NCBI GenBank assembly: GCA_963831645.1
Contig: CAWHQZ010000014.1
Location: 131,846 to 195,845 of the forward strand
Direction: 5' to 3'
From: CAWHQZ01 sp963831645
GTDB lineage: Bacteria > Pseudomonadota > Alphaproteobacteria > Rhizobiales > Aestuariivirgaceae
DNA: 64,000 nucleotides
Shown: piece after piece, positions 25,625-34,187 of the stretch
Position numbering within the stretch: the stretch's first letter is position 1
Layout: every line of letters starts with the position of its first letter
Program-made: the position numbers and the translations under genes
Notes under the pieces: model-generated
The model's database searches: none
Seen by the model: the letters and a program-made list of their open reading frames with translations, nothing else
Told to the model about the DNA's origin: nothing

Positions 25625-26595
25625 CAACACCAATGTTTGACCGGGTGGCGCTGATCGGACTCGGCCTGATCGGCTCGTCACTCTCCCATGTCATGCGGCG
25701 TGAGCGGCTGGCGGCGCACATCGCCGGCCATGCCAGGAGCGCTGAGACCCGCGACAAGGCGGTGGCGCTGGGGTTGGGGGATTCCATTCACGCGAGCGCC
25801 GCCGAAGCCGTTCGCGACGCCGACCTCGTCGTGCTGTGCATTCCGGTGGGCGCATGCGCCGAGGTTGCAGCCTCGATCGCGCCGGCGCTCAAGCCGGACG
25901 CCATCCTGACCGATGTCGGATCGGTCAAAGGCGCGGTCGTAAGAGACGTAGGTAGGCACGTGCCGAAGGGCGTACACTTCATTCCCGGCCACCCGATCGC
26001 AGGAACGGAACAATCGGGACCGGCCGCGGGCTTCGCCGAGCTGTTTCAGGGACGCTGGTGCATTCTGACCCCCGGCAAAGGCACCGACGAGGCAGCGATT
26101 GGCAGGCTCAAGGCGTTCTGGCAGGCGTGCGGATCGCAGGTCGAAGTCATGGACGCCGCCCATCACGACCTGGTGCTCGCCGTCACCAGCCATCTGCCCC
26201 ATCTCATCGCTTTCAACATCGTCACGACGGCCGCAGACCTCGAGGAGGTGACGAACTCGGAGGTGATCAAATACTCCGCCGGCGGCTTTCGCGACTTCAC
26301 CCGCATCGCGGCGTCCGATCCGGTGATGTGGCGGGACGTGTTCCTCAACAACAAGGACGCGGTGCTGGAGATGCTCGCCCGGTTTTCAGAGGACCTGTCG
26401 GCCCTGCAGCGGGCCATCCGCTGGAACGACGGAGATGCGCTCATGACGCTGTTCACCAGGGCGCGCGGTATCCGGCGCGACATCATCGCCGCCGGGCAGG
26501 ACATCGCTGCCCCCGATTTCGGTCGCCACGCCGGCGAGGCTCCGGCCGCTCAGCGCAAAGGCGGCACCTTGCCGAGGCGAAAGGGGCCGAAATGA
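25621..26595 (+). CDS. tyrA: Prephenate/arogenate dehydrogenase
   Basis: 324 residues. NAD(P)-dependent oxidative decarboxylation in tyrosine synthesis. Rossmann motif ALIGLGLIGSSL at residues 10-21; TDVGSVKGAV; FIPGHPIAGTEQSG, the signature that binds prephenate; VTSHLPHLIAF. No ACT domain. ATGA overlap with hisC shows translational coupling. Its last 46 bases overlap the convergent DUF2125 gene. Confidence 0.93.
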   Translation: MTTPMFDRVALIGLGLIGSSLSHVMRRERLAAHIAGHARSAETRDKAVALGLGDSIHASAAEAVRDADLVVLCIPVGACAEVAASIAPALKPDAILTDVGSVKGAVVRDVGRHVPKGVHFIPGHPIAGTEQSGPAAGFAELFQGRWCILTPGKGTDEAAIGRLKAFWQACGSQVEVMDAAHHDLVLAVTSHLPHLIAFNIVTTAADLEEVTNSEVIKYSAGGFRDFTRIAASDPVMWRDVFLNNKDAVLEMLARFSEDLSALQRAIRWNDGDALMTLFTRARGIRRDIIAAGQDIAAPDFGRHAGEAPAAQRKGGTLPRRKGPK

Positions 26596-27488
26596 ACCTC
26601 GCCGTGGTCGGCGCGAAGGTCGATCCGCGTCACCCCGCCCGAGCTCTCCTCGATCAGGCCCAGCAGGGCCAGGCCCGGCTCGCTGTCCTTCACCGCCAGC
26701 AGGCCTCTGTCCCTCAGCCGGTCGAGCATCTGCCGCAGGTTCGTGATGCTGAGGGCGAGGCGGCCATGAAGCCGCGCGGCGGCGTCCAGGCCGACCTGGC
26801 CCGCGCCATCGAGCCGCACATTCCCGGTCGCCATGTCGAGGCGGTGGATGTCAATCCTGACAGCGTCGCCCGGGCCGGCGCCCGAAAAGGCTCCGCGAGT
26901 CGACATGCTGTCGATCGATTCCCGCCCGCTTTCCGGCGCCGTAAACGCCGCGTTGCGCGCCGAAAGAGCGTACTCGATCTGCGGCGTGTCGGCGGAAGGC
27001 CGCTGCAAATGGAGCCGGAGCTCTTCGACCGTCGCCATCCCGGCGGAGGCGAGGGCATCGATCTCGATCGATACTTCCTGGGCGCCGTCGCCGAGGTAGC
27101 CTGCGACCGCCTTGCCGAATTCGAATTCGCGGGGCGGGCCTGAAAACCACTGCAGCCTGCCCGGCGATCCGGCGACCATGATGATATTGCCTCGATTGTA
27201 GGCCTGGGCCAGAAACTCGACGCGTGCAAGCATGAGGGTACTGTCAGGCGCGCGCATGCGTATGGTGAACGGCCGACAGCCCATGACGAGGCGGAAGGGA
27301 AAGCCACCCCACGAACGGTCGGTGCAATCGACGGAGACGCCGTCTTCCTTCAGGCGGGTCTCGAAGGACGCGACCCTGGCCTGCGCTTCGCGTGACGCGT
27401 AAAGCCAGTAGCCGCACCAGGCGCCTGCCGCGATGAGCGCCGCGAGAACCGGCAGCACGACCCTGAGCGGGTAGAACGTCGACGTCAT
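26550..27488 (-). CDS. DUF2125 domain protein
   Basis: 312 residues with one N-terminal membrane segment (VVLPVLAALIAAGAWCGYWL, residues 9-28), then a periplasmic DUF2125 domain (DRSWGGFPFRLVMGC, IIMVAGSPGRLQWFSGPP). Function of the family is unknown; it is conserved in Rhizobiales at this position beside tyrA. Its start codon overlaps the divergent ChaC-like frame. Confidence 0.85.
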   Translation of the reverse strand: MTSTFYPLRVVLPVLAALIAAGAWCGYWLYASREAQARVASFETRLKEDGVSVDCTDRSWGGFPFRLVMGCRPFTIRMRAPDSTLMLARVEFLAQAYNRGNIIMVAGSPGRLQWFSGPPREFEFGKAVAGYLGDGAQEVSIEIDALASAGMATVEELRLHLQRPSADTPQIEYALSARNAAFTAPESGRESIDSMSTRGAFSGAGPGDAVRIDIHRLDMATGNVRLDGAGQVGLDAAARLHGRLALSITNLRQMLDRLRDRGLLAVKDSEPGLALLGLIEESSGGVTRIDLRADHGEVHFGPFRLGKVPPLR

Positions 27489-27543
27489 GAATCGCGGCGA
27501 TTTCGTGATAGAGATCGAAAGGGCGATTTGTGCAGCAGGAGCT

Positions 27544-28101
27544 ATGAAGGAGTTCTGGGTGTTTGGCTACGGCTCGCTGATGTGGCGGCCGGGCTTCGAA
27601 TATGAGGAGCGCCGGCATGCCTATCTCGCAGGCCTGCACCGCGCCATGTGTGTCTATTCGCACGTCCATCGCGGCACACCGGAGAAACCGGGCCTGGTGC
27701 TGGGCCTCGATCGAGGAGGCGGCTGCCGTGGCGTGGCGTTCCGGATCGAGGCGCAGCGGTGGCCCGGCACGATCAGCTACCTCCGTGATCGCGAACAGGT
27801 GACCATGGTCTACAGGGAGACGATACGCCGGATTCGGATCCTCGATGACGGCCGGCTGGTTTCGGCGCTGACCTATGTGGTCGACCGCAGCCATCCACAA
27901 TACGCCGGCAAGCTCGCGCGCGAGGATCTGCTGCTCCACGTGCTGCAGGGCAACGGTAAATCGGGACGCAATCCGGACTACGTCCTCAACACGGTCGCTC
28001 ACCTGAAGGAGCTCGGCATGCGCGAGCCGACGCTCGAGTGGCTGGCCGCCAGGCTGCGCGCGACAGAGGATCCTTTCCCCTCCGCAGAGAGAGCAGGGTG
28101 A
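27544..28101 (+). CDS. ChaC-like gamma-glutamylcyclotransferase
   Basis: 185 residues from MKEFWVFGYGSLMWRPGF; the YGSLMW loop binds the gamma-glutamyl group. AYLAGLHRAMCVYS and YRETIRRI fit the ChaC family, which degrades glutathione to 5-oxoproline and Cys-Gly. An upstream in-frame ATG at 27487 would overlap the DUF2125 start, so 27544 is preferred. Downstream frame ends TGA at 28101. Confidence 0.9.
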   Translation: MKEFWVFGYGSLMWRPGFEYEERRHAYLAGLHRAMCVYSHVHRGTPEKPGLVLGLDRGGGCRGVAFRIEAQRWPGTISYLRDREQVTMVYRETIRRIRILDDGRLVSALTYVVDRSHPQYAGKLAREDLLLHVLQGNGKSGRNPDYVLNTVAHLKELGMREPTLEWLAARLRATEDPFPSAERAG

Positions 28102-28130
28102 GGGAACCGCGGCGACATTGCCGGTTTATT

Positions 28131-28589
28131 TCACGCATGCGCAATTATGTGGAGAGCTCGTCGCAATCCCGCGGAGGGGGTTCTTTCGGCGCAGCGCGGG
28201 GCTTCTGCGATGGCCGCCCGTATATCGCTGACGACCGCTTGGACCGAAAGAGGATCGCGCGCCAGGAGATGCACGTGAAGCTCATCGGCGCCCAGCTCGC
28301 AGGGACGGGGACCGCCGGTGGAATCGTTGCTCACGTCCCAGAACTCGGAGAAGCGGCCGACAGCGATGGCCACGCGGCGATCGCCCTCGCGCCGCACTGC
28401 AACGTACACGGCCCCGGGGAACGGCGGGCAGGCGGCGCAGGGATAAACAGAATGGATGTACTCCCTGCCGGAGTGTCCGGGCCAGTACCAGAACCGGTCA
28501 GCAAAGCCAGATTCACAGTTTACGAAGGCGGACCTGGAGGCATGATTTGGCATAAGAACAAAAGTAGAACATCCAAGCGATTCAGTCAA
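28131..28589 (-). CDS. Conserved hypothetical protein
   Basis: 152 residues, not assigned to a named family. FWYWPGHSGREYIHSVYPCA, FPGAVYVAVRR and DELHVHLLARD look like a folded, conserved small protein seen beside nrdJ in related bacteria (recollection). Begins 9 bases after the nrdJ stop on the same strand, so probably cotranscribed. A start at 28553 is possible. Confidence 0.6.
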   Translation of the reverse strand: MTESLGCSTFVLMPNHASRSAFVNCESGFADRFWYWPGHSGREYIHSVYPCAACPPFPGAVYVAVRREGDRRVAIAVGRFSEFWDVSNDSTGGPRPCELGADELHVHLLARDPLSVQAVVSDIRAAIAEAPRCAERTPSAGLRRALHIIAHA

Positions 28590-28598
28590 GCCGATCGA

Positions 28599-30929
28599 TC
28601 AGCTGCAGCGCGAATAGCCACAGCTCAGGCAGATATCGCAGCCTTCCTGGTTGACAAGGGCGGGCTCGCCGCACTTGGGGCACTGTCTCCCGGGCGCTGC
28701 CCCCTCTTCGCCCACGGCGATGCGGCGGAGGCCCGCCTCCTTGAAATCGGAGGTTTTCAGGAAGCCCGTGTCGATCATGTGCTTCTCGATGACGCTGCCG
28801 ATCGCCGCCAGCAGGCTCGGCACATAGCGGCCCTCCATCCATTGGCCGCCGCGCGGATCGAACACCGCCTTCAACTCCTCGACGACGAAGGCGACATCGC
28901 CGCCGCGGCGGAACACCGCCGAGATCATCCGGGTCAGCGCCACCGTCCAGGCGAAGTGCTCCATGTTCTTCGAATTGATGAAGATCTCGAACGGGCGGCG
29001 GCGGCCGCCGGCTTCGATCAGATCGTTGACAGTGATATAGATGGCATGATCGGAATCGGGCCAGCGCAGCTTGTAGGTGAAGCCGGGCAGGACGCCGCGC
29101 CGCTCCAGGGGCTTGCGCATATAGACGACGCCGGCGCTGCTTTCGGACTTCTGCGCCGCCGGTGGCGCAGGCGCCTCGAGCGGCAGCCCCGGTTCGGCCT
29201 CGGCTGCCGCAGGCGCGCTCGCATCGCTCAGCACCGAGCCTGTCACGGGATTCGGCCTGAACGTGGTGCAGCCCTTGAGCCCGAGATCGAACGCTTCGGC
29301 ATAAACGGCCTTGAAGTCTTCGAAGCTCGTGGACTGCGGCACGTTGATGGTCTTGGAGATCGAGGAATCGACGTGGGCCTGCACCGCCGCCTGCATGATG
29401 AGATGTTCGGAAGGGGCGAGATCGGCGGTGGTCACGAACGCCTCGGGCAGGGCCGCTTCGGGCCCGTTGAGCCGGCGAAACAGGCGCACCGCATAATCCT
29501 CGACCGGCTCCTCGCGGTGGCTGCCGTCGGGCAGCAGGACCTTGCGCCGGTAGGCGAGCGCGAAGATTGGCTCGATGCCGCTCGATACGTTGCCGGCGAA
29601 CAGCGAAATGGTGCCGGTGGGCGCGATCGAGGTGAGGAGCGCATTGCGGATGCCTGATTTGGCGATACCATCGCGCAGTGGGGCTGGCAAATCGCGCACG
29701 TGGCCGGAGGCGAGATAGGCCTCGCGATCGAACAGCGGGAAGGATCCCTTGGCCTGCGCCAGCTCGATCGATGCCTGGTAGGCTGCGGTCTCGATCGCCG
29801 CCATCCATTCCCTGGCTCTGGCGGCGGCGGCTTGAGAGCCGTAGCGCAAGCCGCACATCACAAGGGCGTCGGCAAGGCCCGTCATGCCGAGGCCGATGCG
29901 CCGCTTGCTCAGGGCCTCCCGGCGCTGCTCCTCGAGCGGAAACAGCGACACATCGACCACGTTGTCCATCATGCGAACGGCGGTGGCCGCCGTCTTCGCC
30001 AGCGCGGCGGTGTCGAGGGTTGCCTCGGCGGTGAACGGCGCCTTGATGAAACGGGCGAGGTTGAGCGAGCCCAGCAGGCAGGCGCCGTGGGGCGGCAAGG
30101 GCTGCTCGCCGCACGGGTTCGTGGCCTCGATCGTCTCGCAATAGGAGAGGTTGTTCTTGGCGTTGATGCGGTCGATGAAGATGACGCCCGGCTCGGCCAC
30201 TTCGTAGGTCGAGCGCATGATGCGGTCCCACAGCGAGCGCGCCTTCACCGTCTTGTAGACCTCACCCGCAAACTGGAGCGGCCACTCGGCGTCCGATCGG
30301 ACGGCGCCCATGAAGGCGTCGGTGGCAAGCACCGACAGGTTGAACATGCGCAAACGCCGCGCGTCATGCTTGACGTCGATGAAGGCCTCGATGTCCGGAT
30401 GGTCGCAGCGCATGGTGGCCATCATCGCGCCGCGGCGTGAGCCCGCCGACATGATGGTGCGGCACATGGCGTCCCAGACATCCATAAAGCTCAAGGGTCC
30501 GGAGGCATCGGCGCCGACGCCCCTGACCGGCGCGCCGCGCGGCCGCAGCGCAGAGAAATCGTGACCGATGCCGCCGCCCTGCTGCATGGTGAGGGCCGCT
30601 TCCTTGAGGCCCTGGAAGATGCCGGCCATCGAGTCTTCGAGCCTGCCCATGACGAAGCAGTTGAACAAAGTGACGCTGCGGCCGGTACCGGCGCCAGCCA
30701 GAATGCGTCCGGCAGGCAGGAAACGATAGTCCTCGAAGGTGGAGTAGAAGACCTTGGCCCATTTTCCCCGTTCGGGGGGCTTCTCGGGTTCGGCGAGCGC
30801 GGTAGCGACGCGCCGCCAGGTATCCTCGACCGCGCCGTCGAGCGCGCGGCCAGCCGCGTCCTTGAAGCGGTACTTCATCTCCCAGATGTCGCGGGCGATG
30901 GAAGCAGCAGTGTCGGTGGGGTCGCTCAT
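28599..30929 (-). CDS. nrdJ: Adenosylcobalamin-dependent ribonucleotide reductase (class II)
   Basis: 776 residues. Reduces ribonucleotides to deoxyribonucleotides using a B12-derived radical. TLFNCFVMG holds the N-side active-site Cys; NPCGEQPLPPHGACLLGSLN contains the radical Cys and Glu; the C-terminus has the redox and zinc cysteines (CPKCGEPALV, CDICLSCGYSRC). Residues about 585-625 are a Pro/Ala-rich linker. Needs adenosylcobalamin, which the PduO-type enzyme at 51275 can make. No cobalamin riboswitch is visible in the 85-base leader. Confidence 0.95.
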   Translation of the reverse strand: MSDPTDTAASIARDIWEMKYRFKDAAGRALDGAVEDTWRRVATALAEPEKPPERGKWAKVFYSTFEDYRFLPAGRILAGAGTGRSVTLFNCFVMGRLEDSMAGIFQGLKEAALTMQQGGGIGHDFSALRPRGAPVRGVGADASGPLSFMDVWDAMCRTIMSAGSRRGAMMATMRCDHPDIEAFIDVKHDARRLRMFNLSVLATDAFMGAVRSDAEWPLQFAGEVYKTVKARSLWDRIMRSTYEVAEPGVIFIDRINAKNNLSYCETIEATNPCGEQPLPPHGACLLGSLNLARFIKAPFTAEATLDTAALAKTAATAVRMMDNVVDVSLFPLEEQRREALSKRRIGLGMTGLADALVMCGLRYGSQAAAARAREWMAAIETAAYQASIELAQAKGSFPLFDREAYLASGHVRDLPAPLRDGIAKSGIRNALLTSIAPTGTISLFAGNVSSGIEPIFALAYRRKVLLPDGSHREEPVEDYAVRLFRRLNGPEAALPEAFVTTADLAPSEHLIMQAAVQAHVDSSISKTINVPQSTSFEDFKAVYAEAFDLGLKGCTTFRPNPVTGSVLSDASAPAAAEAEPGLPLEAPAPPAAQKSESSAGVVYMRKPLERRGVLPGFTYKLRWPDSDHAIYITVNDLIEAGGRRRPFEIFINSKNMEHFAWTVALTRMISAVFRRGGDVAFVVEELKAVFDPRGGQWMEGRYVPSLLAAIGSVIEKHMIDTGFLKTSDFKEAGLRRIAVGEEGAAPGRQCPKCGEPALVNQEGCDICLSCGYSRCS

Positions 30930-30948
30930 GGCCTTTCTCGTAGCTCAC

Positions 30949-30977
30949 ATTCTATCAGCGGAAGCCTGAGCAGTCGA
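30949..30977 (-). promoter_or_regulatory. Candidate sigma-70 promoter of nrdJ
   Basis: On the minus strand TCGACT, 17-base spacer, TAGAAT, about 20 bases upstream of the nrdJ ATG. Four and five matches to the -35 and -10 consensus. Confidence 0.4.
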
Positions 30978-31014
30978 GAAATGTTCTTGTTTTGTCCCGC
31001 AGGGCGCCGTCCGA

Positions 31015-31758
31015 TTACTGCTGAGTCCCTTCTGTTCGCTGCCCTTCCGCGAGCAGGGACGCGGTAGCGGTCTCGATATCCTCTTCGAGGCGCAGGGCGA
31101 ACTCCGCACGGTTCAGGCCCGGGGGGATGGGCGGGAGGAACTCGATGACAATCGTGCCGGGCCGGAGCTGTAATGAGCGCCGCGGCCAGTAGAGGCCCGA
31201 ATTGAGCGCCACGGGCACGCAGGATGTGCCCGTGTTCAGATAGAGGGCGACGGCTCCCGGCCTGTACTCCGGGGCAGCGCTCGGCGGGCGACGTGTCCCC
31301 TCCGGAAAAATCAGGATCTGCCGCCCGATACGCACGGCTTCCTTGGCGCGGCCGATCATATTCTTGAGTGCCTTGGCGCCCCCAGCGCGGTCGACCCCGA
31401 TCATCCTGAACTTCACCGCAAACCAGCCGAACAGCGGAATCCACATGAGCTCGCGCTTCAGCACCATCGCCGGGTCGGCGAGCAGCGGCAGCACGGCAAA
31501 CGTCTCGAACAGGGATTGATGCTTGGCTGCGACCAGCGCCGCCCCGGTGGGAATATACTGGCGGCCCCGCACCTCCATGCGAATGCCTGCGATGACCTCG
31601 AGCCACCACAGCGAAACCTTGGCCCACAGCTTCAGCGCCCACATCGCCCAGGGTCGCGGGGCCAGGAACAGCGGCGATCCGACCACCAGAAAGACCACGA
31701 GATTGACGTAGAACACGATGTTGAGAAGCAGCGAGCGCAGCAACCGCATCAGCGTCAT
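31015..31758 (-). CDS. plsC: 1-acyl-sn-glycerol-3-phosphate acyltransferase
   Basis: 247 residues. Makes phosphatidic acid from lysophosphatidic acid at the inner membrane. Two N-terminal hydrophobic stretches (LLLNIVFYVNLVVFLVVG); motif I is AAKHQSLFET (His with Glu in place of the usual Asp region), motif III FPEGTRRPP. ATG at 31758 overlaps the ftsX TGA, coupling it to ftsEX as in other Rhizobiales. Confidence 0.93.
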   Translation of the reverse strand: MTLMRLLRSLLLNIVFYVNLVVFLVVGSPLFLAPRPWAMWALKLWAKVSLWWLEVIAGIRMEVRGRQYIPTGAALVAAKHQSLFETFAVLPLLADPAMVLKRELMWIPLFGWFAVKFRMIGVDRAGGAKALKNMIGRAKEAVRIGRQILIFPEGTRRPPSAAPEYRPGAVALYLNTGTSCVPVALNSGLYWPRRSLQLRPGTIVIEFLPPIPPGLNRAEFALRLEEDIETATASLLAEGQRTEGTQQ

Positions 31759-32657
31759 TGTCCCTGGCGCAACTGGCGCACGACGGCGATATGCGCGGTC
31801 GCGACGCTCAACAGCGTGGCAGTGACCGGAACGGTCAGGAACACGGTGTACGTCGCCACCGACATGGCCGGCGTCGACAGGAGCAGCCGGGTGCTCGCCT
31901 CGGCAAGCGCGTCGCTGCCGGCGGGCGAGCCCGCCATCCCGATTACGGCAAAGGTGATGATCCCCGCCACAGTACCGGCAAGTCCGGAAACCAGGCCGGT
32001 GCGAAGGAAACGTCCTTTGACGGTTCCGGCGATGAAGCCGTCTTTGGCGCCGACCAGATGCAAGAGCTCGACGACCCCGCGATTGGCGTCGAGAACCGAA
32101 CGGGTGGCGAAAACGACGAGCCCGGAAGCCGATAGCGCGATGAGCGCCAGAACCGCGAAACTCAGGCGCCGCATGGTCGATGCCGTGCGCATCAGCTCCG
32201 CCTGCCAGCGCCGGTGGGTATCGAAGCTCAAGCCTGCAACTTCCGCCTTGAGCACCGCCTCGAGGACATCGAAGTCGGGAGGCCGTCGCTGATCGATGCT
32301 GACGGCGATCAGCGCAGGCAGCGGAAGTTTCTCGATATGCGGGGTTGCCCCGAGCCACGGCTCGAGCAGCCTGCGGGTGTCATCGCCGGAGAGCCGGCGT
32401 ATACCGGCAACACCCGGCGTGGCGGTCAGGATGGCAACCGCCTTGCTGACTTCGCTGTCGAGATCGCCGCCCGAGAATGGCCGCACCTGAACCGTGACTT
32501 CGGCGGAAACGCCCGAGGTCCACTGCGAAACGGCTGCCTCGACCAGCATGAGAGCGCCCAGTGCCAGAGTGGCGAGATAGCACATTACGGTCATCGACAG
32601 AGTAAGGGTCCGCATTGGCGGCGCGGTCAGCGGAATGATGGCCTGGGCTTCCGTCAC
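31755..32657 (-). CDS. ftsX: Cell division protein FtsX
   Basis: 300 residues, four predicted membrane segments (LSMTVMCYLATLALGALML; LSFAVLALIALSASGLVVFA; LVSGLAGTVAGIITFAVIG; VATYTVFLTVPVTATLLSVA) and one large periplasmic loop after the first. With FtsE it links the divisome to peptidoglycan hydrolases. Its ATG overlaps the ftsE stop. Confidence 0.92.
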   Translation of the reverse strand: MTEAQAIIPLTAPPMRTLTLSMTVMCYLATLALGALMLVEAAVSQWTSGVSAEVTVQVRPFSGGDLDSEVSKAVAILTATPGVAGIRRLSGDDTRRLLEPWLGATPHIEKLPLPALIAVSIDQRRPPDFDVLEAVLKAEVAGLSFDTHRRWQAELMRTASTMRRLSFAVLALIALSASGLVVFATRSVLDANRGVVELLHLVGAKDGFIAGTVKGRFLRTGLVSGLAGTVAGIITFAVIGMAGSPAGSDALAEASTRLLLSTPAMSVATYTVFLTVPVTATLLSVATAHIAVVRQLRQGQ

Positions 32658-33310
32658 GCCTGCCTCAGGATGCCGTTTTCGAGCACCATCACGTTGGCCC
32701 TGGCGCTCGCCACGAGCTTGGGATCGTGGGTTGCAATCACGACCGTGGTGCCGAAGCGGTTGAGCTCCTGGAACAGATGCAGGAGGCGCATGGCGAGGGC
32801 CGGATCGACGTTGCCGGTCGGCTCGTCGGCGAGCAGCAGATCGGGCTTGCCGACCACCGCCCGGGCGATCGCCGCGCGCTGCTTCTCTCCGCCCGACAGC
32901 ACCGGTGGATACATGTGCGATTGGCCCTTGAGTCCCACCCAGTCCAGCAGCTCCTGGACGTCGGGCAGGTAGCTGTCGGGCCTGCGGCCCTGGGCGCGCA
33001 GGGGCAGGGCAACGTTTTCCGCCGTAGTAAGATGATCGAGCAGCTTGAAATCCTGGAAGACCACGCCGATTCGCCGGCGCAGCGCGGGAATCTCCGGCCG
33101 GCGCAACACGGCGATATCGCGGTTGAACAACCTGATCAACCCGCGGGTGGGCCGAAGCGCCAGGAACAGCAGCTTCAGAAGGGTCGACTTGCCGGCGCCG
33201 GAAGGCCCCGTCAGACAGTGGAAGCTGCCCTCCTCGATGGCGAAGCTGACGTCTTTCAGGATCTCGCGCCCATTGCCGTAGCGCAGACCCACATTCTCGA
33301 AGCGCACCAC
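32654..33310 (-). CDS. ftsE: Cell division ATP-binding protein FtsE
   Basis: 218 residues, ABC ATPase. Walker A GPSGAGKST at 35-43, signature LSGGEKQRAAIARA, Walker B LLLADEPTGN, and switch His in VVIATHD. Partner of FtsX at the division septum. First gene of ftsE-ftsX-plsC. Confidence 0.95.
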   Translation of the reverse strand: MVRFENVGLRYGNGREILKDVSFAIEEGSFHCLTGPSGAGKSTLLKLLFLALRPTRGLIRLFNRDIAVLRRPEIPALRRRIGVVFQDFKLLDHLTTAENVALPLRAQGRRPDSYLPDVQELLDWVGLKGQSHMYPPVLSGGEKQRAAIARAVVGKPDLLLADEPTGNVDPALAMRLLHLFQELNRFGTTVVIATHDPKLVASARANVMVLENGILRQA

Positions 33311-33437
33311 GCGATTGTTCCCTGCCCGGCGTTTAAGCGGCCAACGAGTTGCCGCTTATATAGGAACGCCAGATCCGGCACGACACCCGACCGCACCGGC
33401 GGCCCCGCCCGTCGAATCACCACGATCTGTGAATCCG

Positions 33438-33527
33438 ATGATAGTTGTCTGCCCATCCTGCACAACACGCCAGGAGATCCGGGAAAGTGACCTCGTCAAG
33501 GGCAAGGCAGGCAGCCGGGATCGTTGA
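33438..33527 (+). pseudogene. MJ0042-type zinc-ribbon remnant
   Basis: MIVVCPSCTTRQEIRESDL resembles the start of MJ0042 zinc-ribbon proteins, often encoded divergently from ftsE in this group. Only the first CxxC is present; the second CxxC and the rest are absent and the frame stops after 29 codons. Confidence 0.45.
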
Positions 33528-33572
33528 AATTCGCTTTGCCGGGGCAGGGGATTCGGGCACAAATCCCCGGCC

Positions 33573-34169
33573 ATGACGGCCGTCACCATCGCTGGACAGA
33601 ATATCCGCGTTCTTTTTTCGGAAGAGCAGATCCGCCGGCGCATCAGGGCCGTCGCCAAGTCGATTGCACAGTCCAAACCGCACCGGCTGCTGGCCGTACC
33701 CATCCTCAAGGGAAGCTTCGTGTTCGCCGCCGATCTGATGCGCGCCTGCCACCGGGCGGGGCTCACGCCCGAGGTCGATTTCATGATTCTCGCCAGCTAT
33801 CGCGCCGACACGCGATCGTCGGGCCGCGTCGACATCCTGCGCGACATCGAAACCGACGTGAAAGGGCGCGACGTGCTGATCATCGACGATATCCTCGAGT
33901 CGGGGCGAACGCTGGCATTCGCCAGGGATCTCCTGGCCGTGCGCGGCGCCAAGCGCGTATTGACCGCCGTGCTGCTCGACAAAGCCGGCCACCGTGCCGC
34001 CGACATCGAAGCCGACTTCAAGGGCTTCGATTGTCCGGACAAGTTCGTGGTCGGCTACGGCATGGACATGGCCCATGCGTTTCGCGAACTGCCGTTCGTC
34101 GGCTACGTGGCGGACAAGCACAAACGCGCCAAGACCCGCAAGACGACGTCAAGCGTACTTGCAGGCTAA
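33573..34169 (+). CDS. hpt: Hypoxanthine phosphoribosyltransferase
   Basis: 198 residues. Salvages hypoxanthine/guanine using PRPP. The PRPP-binding loop VLIIDDILESGRTL is clear; VPILKGSFVFAADL matches the flexible loop region, and KFVVGYGMD the purine-binding end. Located beside ftsE, as in several Rhizobiales. Confidence 0.93.
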   Translation: MTAVTIAGQNIRVLFSEEQIRRRIRAVAKSIAQSKPHRLLAVPILKGSFVFAADLMRACHRAGLTPEVDFMILASYRADTRSSGRVDILRDIETDVKGRDVLIIDDILESGRTLAFARDLLAVRGAKRVLTAVLLDKAGHRAADIEADFKGFDCPDKFVVGYGMDMAHAFRELPFVGYVADKHKRAKTRKTTSSVLAG

Positions 34170-34187
34170 ATAAATAGTATAGATAGC

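Noticed and set aside
28038..29657. A 539-codon plus-strand frame opposite nrdJ
   Set aside because: Antisense shadow; nrdJ catalytic motifs are on the minus strand.
30930..31014. Cobalamin riboswitch before nrdJ
   Set aside because: The gap is only 85 bases and lacks a B12-box-like core; a simple promoter fits better.
30931..31014. SOS box (GAAC-N7-GAAC) near GAACATTTCTCGAC upstream of nrdJ
   Set aside because: The second half-site and spacing do not fit.
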